A DNA stretch of 39,371 nt from positions 1-39,371 of the forward strand of contig CAYFUR010000024.1 of assembly GCA_964346275.1 (NCBI GenBank). The letters run 5' to 3'. Shown here piece after piece: positions 9,002 through 15,485 of the stretch; within the stretch, counting starts at the first letter, position 1, and each line of letters opens with the position of its first letter. The translations under genes were made by a program, and so were the position numbers. Below the pieces are notes generated by a model. That model was not told where the DNA came from. It searched no databases and saw only the letters and a program-made list of their open reading frames with translations. This stretch comes from CAYFUR01 sp964346275. Lineage in GTDB: Bacteria; Sumerlaeota; Sumerlaeia; SLMS01.

Positions 9002-9057
9002 CCGAGAGGCGCGGGCGGATTGTATCGACTCGTCATCGTCATCATCCTCGTCATCGG
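9002..9057. repeat. Low-complexity intergenic mosaic (GTCATC tract)
   Basis: This sits in the 180-base spacer between prfC and the esterase gene. It carries CCGAGAGGCGC (9002-9012), then a degenerate tract of GTCATC/GTCCTC units at about 9030-9057. On the minus strand the tract would encode an Asp/Glu run, but there is no gene-like context. The spacer also holds one GTCTATAC at 8978. A similar mosaic, including the same 11-mer, occurs at 35987-36077. Confidence 0.55.
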
Positions 9058-9150
9058 AATACAGGTGTGAGCGGAGCGCAAAAAGTGCCATCATTCTTGC
9101 ATCACCCCTCGCCGGGCCTGAATGTTCAATTACCACTCGCGAGGCGCCCG

Positions 9151-10056
9151 ATGCCGCTTGTCCGGACCGTTCTTATTCTGACCGCATTGCTGCCCTTGCT
9201 GGCGGGCTGCGCCTCGAAAGCACCGGCGGGGCTTTCTGTCTATACAAAAGAATATCCGATCTCGGCGGAACGCACGCTGGAAATCGATATCATGGAAGAC
9301 CCCTCCGCCCGGGCCGAGGCCCCGCGTCCCGCCATGGTGATTTTTCATGGCGGAGCGTGGCTTTATGGCGGGCGGGAGGACTACTACCCGCATGCGGAGT
9401 TCTTCGCCCGGCGCGGCTATATCGTCTTCCTCCCGGAATACCGCACCTTCTGGCCCAATGGCACCGGGATTACCGATGCCGTGCGGGATGGGCGTTCGGC
9501 CATGCGCTGGGTCCGGGGAAACGCCGGGCGATGGAACCTGGACCGGGAACGAATATACGCCCTGGGCAGCTCCGCCGGGGCGCACCTCGCCGCGTCGGCC
9601 CATCTGCTCGATGTCTATAACCATCCGCTCCCCGATCCGGCCATCGATCCCTCGCCGGATGGGCTCGTCTTGATCTCGCTGGTGGCGGAATCGCGCTGGG
9701 ACGAGGGGTGGCCGCGCGGGCCGGACAACCTTGTGACAAAAAATCGGTATCGCATCATCTTTCGCGGCGAGCAGGACGCCGTCACGCTGCAGCCGCGCCT
9801 CAACGGCCCAATGCCGCCGATGATCCTGTTCCACGGGGGCGAGGACTGGCTCGTGCCGCCGAGTCAATCGCGGAACTTTGCCATCCGGGCCGCGCATTAC
9901 GGCACGCCGGTGGAGCTCTACATCATCCGCGGCATGGGGCATGATTACCTGGAAGAACACAGCGAAGGCCTGCGCGGCGCCTGCCTCCTGCGCGCCCACG
10001 AGTTTCTCCAGGAGCACGCTGCGTCCAAAAAAACGCTTCAAAAAAGTCGCCGATAG
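9151..10056 (+). CDS. Alpha/beta-hydrolase lipoprotein (esterase/lipase, BD-FAE/HSL-like)
   Basis: A 301-residue protein with a lipoprotein signal ending LLAGC (Cys20). The oxyanion motif HGGAW is at 66-70 and the nucleophile elbow GSSAG at 139-143 (Ser141). Asp232 in GGEDWLVP and His264 in GMGHDYL complete a plausible triad. HGG plus GxSxG is the pattern of carboxylesterases of the hormone-sensitive-lipase and BD-FAE groups. It probably hydrolyses a small ester at the outer membrane or in the periplasm; the substrate is unknown. ATG 9151 is chosen because the signal peptide begins there and CGAGGC precedes it; the frame upstream is not protein-like. The C-terminus is Lys/Arg-rich (KKTLQKSRR). 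One octamer GTCTATAC at 9238 is read as Val-Tyr-Thr. Confidence 0.88.
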   Translation: MPLVRTVLILTALLPLLAGCASKAPAGLSVYTKEYPISAERTLEIDIMEDPSARAEAPRPAMVIFHGGAWLYGGREDYYPHAEFFARRGYIVFLPEYRTFWPNGTGITDAVRDGRSAMRWVRGNAGRWNLDRERIYALGSSAGAHLAASAHLLDVYNHPLPDPAIDPSPDGLVLISLVAESRWDEGWPRGPDNLVTKNRYRIIFRGEQDAVTLQPRLNGPMPPMILFHGGEDWLVPPSQSRNFAIRAAHYGTPVELYIIRGMGHDYLEEHSEGLRGACLLRAHEFLQEHAASKKTLQKSRR

Positions 10057-10073
10057 TCGGGCTGAAATAAACC

Positions 10074-10175
10074 CCTCATCCTCATCCTCATCCTCGCCAT
10101 CAAATAGAGACAATCCCCCCTGGCGAGAAGAAGTGGTTTCCAGTGTAAGAGTAAGCTCAAGAGTATGAGTAAGAG
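10074..10175. repeat. Two low-complexity tracts between convergent genes
   Basis: The 121-base spacer between the ends of two convergent genes has a run of CTCATC/CTCGCC units at about 10074-10100. A second, different tract of GTAAGAG/GAGTAAG units follows at about 10145-10175. I see no terminator hairpin or start signal in the spacer. Confidence 0.6.
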
Positions 10176-10177
10176 GG

Positions 10178-11771
10178 CTACTGGTAGACCTCGCCCAGGC
10201 CCGCCACGGCGTCCAGGCGCCAGGAGTATTCATTGGTCGATTGGCCCGGATCGATCTTCATGTCGTGGCCGCCCTGTCCCGTTTCCTCGTCNNNNNNNNN
10301 NNNNNNNNNNNNNNNNNNNNNNNNNNNNNNNNNNNNNNNNNNNNNNNNNNNNNNNNNNNNNNNNNNNNNNNNNNNNNNNNNNNNNNNNNNNGGCCGCCTC
10401 GCGGTTCATGCGTTCGCGGCGTTGCTGCTCGGCCAGGCGGCGCTCCTCTTCCGCGCGGCGCCGCTCCTGTTCCAACTCGCGCCGGCGCGCCTGCTCCTGC
10501 AAACGCTGCTCTTCCTGCAGGCGGCGGCGTTCCTCCGCCTGGCGTTTTGCTTCCTGGATATTCTCGGTCTTTACGGCGATTCGCTTTTCGAGGCCCGCGA
10601 TTTCCTCGCCTTCGATGGGATTGTTGCCCGTGAAACTCGCTGCCAGTTCCTCGCCGATCTCGCGAAGCGCCGCCACCTCTTCGGTATTGTTAATGCGCTG
10701 TTCCAACTCGCGGGTGCGCTCGAAGAAGGCCTCCCACTTTTCCGCCCGTTCATTGAGCCGGGCCAGCACCCGCCGCGCCGGGTCCGCCGTGATTTCCAGC
10801 TCGTTCTTCCGGATTTCCCTCAGTGTCTCCAACCGCCTCTTCACGTCCACGGCCGACCGCGCATGAGCGGGGTCGAGGCGGCTGAGCACCTCGGCCACAA
10901 GCGGCGCGTGCTCGATCTGCCACCCGGCATCGTATTTATTGGCAATGAGCGCCTCGCGGTACAGCTCCATCCACTGGCGCGCTGTAAGCTGGCTTTTCAG
11001 CGTCGCCAGCACCGCGCGGCTGTGATCGGTCCAGGCTCCCTCCGCCGCTTTTCGCGCATCGGCGCGGCTTTCCGTGCGTGTGGCGAGGCCTTTGTGAACG
11101 TAAGCGGCGAGCGCCGGGCCTTGCGCCTTTTGCAGCCGGGCGGATATATACGCCGCGATCACGGCGCGGTCCTGGCGCCAGTTTTCCTCGCCGCCGTTGC
11201 GCAGCCAGAAAAACAGCTCGTCTTCGTGCGTCGACAGCTCCTCTTCGTATTTCTCCAACTGGTTTGCCCTGGCGATCCGGTCCACGGCCAGAATGATGGC
11301 GCGATTGTAATCGAATCCCGGCTGGCTTGTATAGGCGTCGATAAAGGCGTCGTGATGAATGGGGTCGCTGGCCAGCGCGGAAAACGCTCCCAGAAGACGC
11401 ATCTTTTCCCGGGGCGAAGAGGACCCCTCCACTTTGTCCAGCAGGTGGCGCATCAACTCGCGCGCGGAGGCCTTGCTCAGATGCTTGTCCTCCGCCTGAT
11501 CGAACAAGAGATCGTAGTAGAGTTCCCTATTCGCGGACAGGGGCGTCTCGCGGTAGAGTTCGATCAGTTCGCGCCGCGCTTTCCATCGATTCTCGTCATC
11601 AAATTGCAGCGCGTTGGTCAGCACCTCTTCCGCTTTCAAGAGCTTCTCTTCCGATCGCGCTTCCTCCGCGACACGAAGCGCATCGTCCAGCGTAACAATC
11701 TCATCGTCCTCCGCCCCACCGGCCGGGGGGATGATTGCAAACAATAAAACCAGCAAGAACCAGCGGCTCAT
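10178..11771 (-). CDS. Secreted helical protein with Arg/Glu-rich coiled coil, broken by assembly gap
   Basis: Start at ATG 11771, with GAGGAAC upstream and a signal peptide MSRWFLLVLLFAIIPPAGGA. The 460 residues before the gap are mainly helical, with possible TPR-like repeats early on. A charged coiled coil just before the gap has heptads of EERRR/QEQARRR type (about 405-455). I do not recognise a family. Past the gap the natural frame runs from 10291 to a TAG at 10180-10178 and encodes 37 residues ending GLGEVYQ, with high GC3. With the nominal 100 N that frame is not in phase; the real missing length should be a multiple of three. Likely periplasmic; function unknown. The gene diverges from the SDR gene and converges on the esterase. 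Confidence 0.72.
10292..10391. other. Assembly gap 2 (100 N)
   Basis: A placeholder run of exactly 100 N inside the coiled-coil gene. Read along that gene, the base run just before the gap is CCGCGAGGCGG, identical to the edge of gap 1. Frame analysis of both flanks argues that the true length is a multiple of three, not 100. Confidence 0.97.
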
Positions 11772-11890
11772 CAGGCGTTCCTCGAGGAGTGTAAGAAGAT
11801 TGGTGAGAAGGCGCGTCTGACAGGTCAATCGCAATAGAGCCCGGTATCCCCGGCACGCCAACTCGGACGGAAGCCTGGGATGTGCCCCGA

Positions 11891-11919
11891 TTGACGGAGC
11901 ATGCGCGTGCTCCTAGCTT
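11891..11919 (+). promoter_or_regulatory. Candidate promoter with dyad operator upstream of the SDR gene
   Basis: TTGACG (11891-11896) matches the -35 consensus in five of six bases. A 17-base spacer follows, then TAGCTT (11914-11919), a weak -10 (three of six). The spacer is filled by an inverted repeat, GGAGCA-TGCGCG-TGCTCC (11896-11913). A dyad between -35 and -10 is a common place for a repressor site. The regulator is unknown. Confidence 0.38.
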
Positions 11920-11948
11920 TTATGCATCCTGGATCGCGGGAGAAACAC

Positions 11949-12746
11949 ATGCCGGATGAAAAAAGCCTCCAACGCGTCGCCGCGGTCACCGGCGCCACGG
12001 GAACGATCGGCGGAGCCATCGCCCGCCAGATCGCGGAAAAGGGATTCGAGGTGGTTCTTCTCGCGCGGAACGAGGAGAAGGCGCGGAACGCCATCGCGGA
12101 GATCCGCACGGCGACCGGGACCAGCGGCGTGCGCTATGAACTGGTGGATCTTTCCCGCAAGCAATCAATCCAGGATCTCGCGGGCCGCTGGGAGGGGCCG
12201 CTGCACATCCTTGTCAACGCGGCCGCCCAGTGTCCCCGCCGCCGCGAGGAAACTCCCGACGGCATCGAGCGGCAATTTGCCACCAATGTGCTCGGCTATT
12301 ACTGGATGACGGAAGCCTTCCGGCCGATCCTGGGCCGCTCGGCCCCGGCCCGCGTGGTCATGGTGGCCAGCTACTGGGCCGGCGGCCTGGACCTCAATGA
12401 TCCGGAATTCAAGCAGCGCTCCTACGACAACGACTCCGCATACCGGCAGTCCAAACAGGCGGACCGGATGCTGGCCCGCGCCTTCGCCGAGCGATTGAAG
12501 GATGACGGGATCTCGGTCAACGCCTGCCATCCGGGCGATGTGCCCTCGCGTCTGGCGAGCGACCTGGGCTTTGGCGGCCATGAAACGCCGGACCAGGCCG
12601 CCGCGACACCGGTCCTGGTCGCCACGGGGCCAGTGGGTCAGGAAAACACGGGCAAGTATTTCGAGCATGGCCGCGAATCCCGTTGCCGCTTCATGGAAGA
12701 TCGCGGAGGCGTTGAGCAGTTGTTCGAACTCTGCGCGTCCTACTAG
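11949..12746 (+). CDS. Short-chain dehydrogenase/reductase (SDR)
   Basis: A 265-residue classical SDR. The cofactor motif TGATGTIG is at 14-21, the N-A-A-A stretch (in place of NNAG) at 90-93, catalytic Ser141 in VVMVASYW, and Tyr165-x3-Lys169 in AYRQSK. Spacing and length fit the family, and the sequence recalls retinol dehydrogenase/WWOX-like members (DSAYRQSKQAD, then VNACHPGDVPS). It would reduce or oxidise an alcohol/carbonyl using NAD(P)(H) in the cytoplasm; substrate unknown. I prefer ATG 11949 (MPDEKSL) over 11901 or 11922. GGGAGA sits 5 bases ahead of it, and the earlier starts overlap the candidate promoter. It is a single gene, divergent from the coiled-coil protein gene. Confidence 0.9.
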   Translation: MPDEKSLQRVAAVTGATGTIGGAIARQIAEKGFEVVLLARNEEKARNAIAEIRTATGTSGVRYELVDLSRKQSIQDLAGRWEGPLHILVNAAAQCPRRREETPDGIERQFATNVLGYYWMTEAFRPILGRSAPARVVMVASYWAGGLDLNDPEFKQRSYDNDSAYRQSKQADRMLARAFAERLKDDGISVNACHPGDVPSRLASDLGFGGHETPDQAAATPVLVATGPVGQENTGKYFEHGRESRCRFMEDRGGVEQLFELCASY

Positions 12747-12962
12747 CCTGTGCCCCCTCGCGTCCGCCATCTAAGTCTTGTCCTCTCAATCGTCCACGGG
12801 GGAACGCCGGGATGAAGGGCCTTCCTCGGTCGGAGATCTTTTTTCTCCGCCGCCGATTCCCCCCTTGCACCGGTTTCATTCCTCGGGCACGCCCTTCGCA
12901 TTATCTGTTGACCGTCGGTGTGTCCCTCATCCAACACTGTCCGCCGACGGGGGAAGATCTCC

Positions 12963-13355
12963 ATGTTTCGAGAAATGATGAAATCGAAACTCCATCGCGC
13001 GACGGTAACCGGCGCGAATCTGGACTACGTGGGCAGTATCACCATCGACCGCGATTTGATGGATGCCGCCAACCTTTACCCCAATGAAAAAGTTCAGATC
13101 GTGAACAACAACAATGGCGCGCGTTTTGAAACGTACGTAATCGAGGGCGAGCGTGATTCCCACGATATCTGTCTGAACGGCGCGGCGGCCCGCCTGGTCC
13201 AGCCCGGAGACCACATCATTATTATCTCCTATGCCTGGATGGAGGAAGAAAAAGCCCGTGTCCACGAACCGATCGTCGTGGTGCTCGGCAAGGACAACCT
13301 GGTCGAGCAAGTCATGGGCGGCGAAAAAGCCCACGTGGAATTTCGCGCGGTGTAG
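12963..13355 (+). CDS. panD: Aspartate 1-decarboxylase (pyruvoyl-dependent)
   Basis: A 130-residue protein in the normal family range. It converts L-aspartate to beta-alanine for pantothenate and CoA synthesis. The self-cleavage site Gly24-Ser25 (DYVGSITID) is present; Ser25 becomes the pyruvoyl group. Lys9, Arg54, Thr57 and Tyr58, all important in the E. coli enzyme, fall at the same positions. ATG 12963 has GGGGAAG about 7 bases upstream. The gene stands alone, followed by a strong intrinsic terminator, so no other pan gene is co-transcribed downstream. The 216 bases upstream hold no promoter I can call with confidence, though a TTGACC occurs near 12908. Confidence 0.97.
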   Translation: MFREMMKSKLHRATVTGANLDYVGSITIDRDLMDAANLYPNEKVQIVNNNNGARFETYVIEGERDSHDICLNGAAARLVQPGDHIIIISYAWMEEEKARVHEPIVVVLGKDNLVEQVMGGEKAHVEFRAV

Positions 13356-13384
13356 CAGGAAACCAAGAATTCAAGGACGAACGA

Positions 13385-13420
13385 ACGCCCCCTGTGACGA
13401 GGGGGCGTTTTTGTTTTTAT
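13385..13420 (+). terminator. Intrinsic terminator after panD
   Basis: A perfect 8-bp stem, ACGCCCCC (13385-13392) with GGGGGCGT (13401-13408), has an 8-base loop and is followed directly by TTTTTGTTTTTAT-like sequence. It lies 30 bases after the panD stop. Confidence 0.9.
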
Positions 13421-13687
13421 AAGAGTTTTCGGACAGAGGACAGAAATGCCGGAAAGAGGGCGAGGNNNNNNNNNNNNNNNNNNNNNNNNNNNNNNNNNNN
13501 NNNNNNNNNNNNNNNNNNNNNNNNNNNNNNNNNNNNNNNNNNNNNNNNNNNNNNNNNNNNNNNNNTCCTCGAAAATGCCTGACGATTTTGCGGGAGAGGG
13601 GAAAATTGGATTCCAAATGCACGCGGAAGAGTGACTGCAAGATCCCTGCGTTCCCGCCGCATGCGGCAAGGAATCAAGAAAAGCCCA
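13421..13687. other. Gene-poor spacer containing assembly gap 3 (100 N at 13466-13565)
   Basis: The stretch between the panD terminator and the end of tyrA holds a placeholder of exactly 100 N. The known 167 bases around it show no recognisable gene, RNA or repeat. Short open frames through it depend on the N run and are not protein-like. Confidence 0.85.
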
Positions 13688-14530
13688 CTAATCGATTTTC
13701 CGGCGCAGCTCCGCCGTCTGTTGAAGCCGCTCCCAAAGATCGCCGTCACCCTCTCGAATCAACTCGGAGAACTCCTGGATCACGCGGCTCAGGTCGGAAA
13801 GCTGATCGGCGACCTCGGCGGCGTTGTGGTGGCAGATTTCCGACCACACATCGGCGCTTCCCTTGGCAATGCGCGTCGTGTCGCGCAGGCCCGTGCCGGA
13901 TAGCACACGGAGCAGGGCCGGGTCTTCCCGCGATTCCGCGAGAAGCTGGATCAGCGAGACCGCCGCCATATGGGGCACATGGCTGAGCATGGCGCACAGA
14001 TGATCATGCCGGCGCGGATGCACGTAGACGGTGCGGGCGCCCAAGGCCTCCCAGAATGCTCCCAAGGAGGCCGCGGCGCACAGGTCCGTCTTCTCGGTCG
14101 CCGTCACATAAGTGATTCCCCGCTGGAAAAAATCCACCTCGGCATGGCGCCAGCCGGTCAGGTGGCTGCCCACCATGGGATGGCTCCCGACAAAGGTGCC
14201 GCGCGAGGTGACCCGTTCCGCCGCCTCCACAAGCCGCCGCTTCGTCGATCCCACATCGGTGACAATCCCCCCCTGCTTTGCCGCTTCCATGGCCACGGGG
14301 ATTTGCTCGAGGATTTTCTCCACGGGGGTGCAGAGCACAAGCAGGTCGGCCTCGGAGGCGGCCCCGGCAAGATCCTGTGTATAGCTGTCTATCAGGCCAG
14401 CCTCGACAGCATCGGGGTAATCGCGCCGCCCCACAGCCACAATCTGGCGGGCCAGGCCGCGCTCGCGCGCGGCGAGCGCAATGCTCCCCCCGAGAAGTCC
14501 TAAGCCCGCGATGGCAAGATTCTGAATCAT
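13688..14530 (-). CDS. tyrA: Prephenate (or arogenate) dehydrogenase
   Basis: A 280-residue monofunctional TyrA without a chorismate mutase or ACT domain. The N-terminal Rossmann motif is GLGLLGGS at 9-16. The family signatures DVGSTK (92-97), GSHPMVGS (115-122, His117) and LSHVPH are all present. The enzyme oxidatively decarboxylates prephenate (or arogenate) with NAD(P)+ in tyrosine synthesis. ATG 14530 has AAGGAAA upstream. The gene lies 21 bases downstream of the lipoprotein gene, itself directly after the TPR gene, so it is probably the last gene of that operon, although the other two have no obvious link to amino-acid synthesis. Downstream is the gap-containing spacer, so the terminator may be hidden there. 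Confidence 0.95.
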   Translation of the reverse strand: MIQNLAIAGLGLLGGSIALAARERGLARQIVAVGRRDYPDAVEAGLIDSYTQDLAGAASEADLLVLCTPVEKILEQIPVAMEAAKQGGIVTDVGSTKRRLVEAAERVTSRGTFVGSHPMVGSHLTGWRHAEVDFFQRGITYVTATEKTDLCAAASLGAFWEALGARTVYVHPRRHDHLCAMLSHVPHMAAVSLIQLLAESREDPALLRVLSGTGLRDTTRIAKGSADVWSEICHHNAAEVADQLSDLSRVIQEFSELIREGDGDLWERLQQTAELRRKID

Positions 14531-14551
14531 CGGTTTCCTTGGAAAGAGGGC

Positions 14552-15478
14552 CTAGCGGGCCTGGCTGCGAATCTGTTCGCCCCAGGCGAGGAGGCCATCG
14601 AGTTCGTGGCGCGCCACCTGGCGCTCAGGCCGCCCATCTGCCTGGGAAATGCGGTAGAGCAAATCCACGGCGGCGTCAAAGTGCTCTTGAAAGGTTTCCC
14701 GGGAAAAGCCCGCCCGCGAGGGCGGCCGCAGGCGGACTTCCTGTTCCGCAAGCTGGCGATGGAAATGGGCGAGGCGCAGCGCGTGTTCCAGCCGGCGCCG
14801 GCTTTCCTGGTGATTGCGCACAAGGGACTCCAATGCCCGGAGCGCCTGATCCTCTCCGTCGGCGAGCAAATCCCGGTTGCGCGCCATCAACTCCGCCCGG
14901 CGCACCTCCGCTTCCTCGGCTTCCACCATGGCAAGCGACTGGTAAAACTCGCCGTCGAATTCCCTCGCCAGCCGCCGGAAGTCCGACGCCTGGCCCGCCA
15001 GCACCCCGAGCATGGCGTTGAGATCGGATCCCGTGGGGCGGGATTTCTGGACCACCAGCATTTGTTCGAGGATTCCGGCGCGGCGGCGCAAATCCTCGCT
15101 CATCTCCGTGTCGTATTCCGCGGCTTCCAGATAATTGCGCCGGGCGCTTTCATAGTCGCCCAGCAATTCCAGCGCGCGCCCTTTATAGGCCATGACTTCG
15201 GGGCGCAAGCGACTTGGGTGCAACGATTCGTAGTTCGCCAGCCGGACAAGGGTGGAACGAGCGATCGATTGCCCGGTCAGATCCTCGCCCGGGTCGTCGC
15301 GGTAAGGGTCCATCGATGAAGCCAGGGAAAACTCGGTGGCAATGCTCAGCAGATTTTCGTGAGGGGAATAGGGAGGAAACTTCGAGGAGGACTTGCACCC
15401 GGCGAGGAAAACCGCCGCAAGAACGAGAAAAAGCGCCGGAGCCCAGGCTCCGGCGCTCGCTGCGCGTTTTCCATGCAA
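14552..15478 (-). CDS. Lipoprotein with TPR-like helical repeats, TTG start
   Basis: About 308 residues. The only sensible start is a TTG at 15478 (or the TTG at 15481). It follows AGGGG and comes just after the upstream gene's stop, and it leads at once into a lipoprotein signal ending VFLAGC. No in-frame ATG fits; a longer frame through the upstream gene is not protein-like. The mature part is helical: GRALELLGDYESARRNYLEAAEYD resembles one TPR unit, then acidic/basic helices follow to the end (EHFDAAVDLLYRISQAD). Probably tethered to the outer membrane. Function is unknown; the adjacent large TPR protein may be its partner, by analogy with TPR pairs that assemble envelope complexes, but that is inference. 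Confidence 0.75.
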   Translation of the reverse strand: MHGKRAASAGAWAPALFLVLAAVFLAGCKSSSKFPPYSPHENLLSIATEFSLASSMDPYRDDPGEDLTGQSIARSTLVRLANYESLHPSRLRPEVMAYKGRALELLGDYESARRNYLEAAEYDTEMSEDLRRRAGILEQMLVVQKSRPTGSDLNAMLGVLAGQASDFRRLAREFDGEFYQSLAMVEAEEAEVRRAELMARNRDLLADGEDQALRALESLVRNHQESRRRLEHALRLAHFHRQLAEQEVRLRPPSRAGFSRETFQEHFDAAVDLLYRISQADGRPERQVARHELDGLLAWGEQIRSQAR

Positions 15479-15485
15479 CAATCCC

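Noticed and set aside
8879..9136. A minus-strand frame with an Asp/Glu run over the 9030-9057 tract
   Set aside because: The acidic run comes from the low-complexity DNA; the rest is antisense to prfC.
12826..12856. CGGAGA/TCTCCG hairpin with T-rich loop upstream of panD as a terminator
   Set aside because: The T-run is in the loop, not after the stem, so it does not fit an intrinsic terminator.
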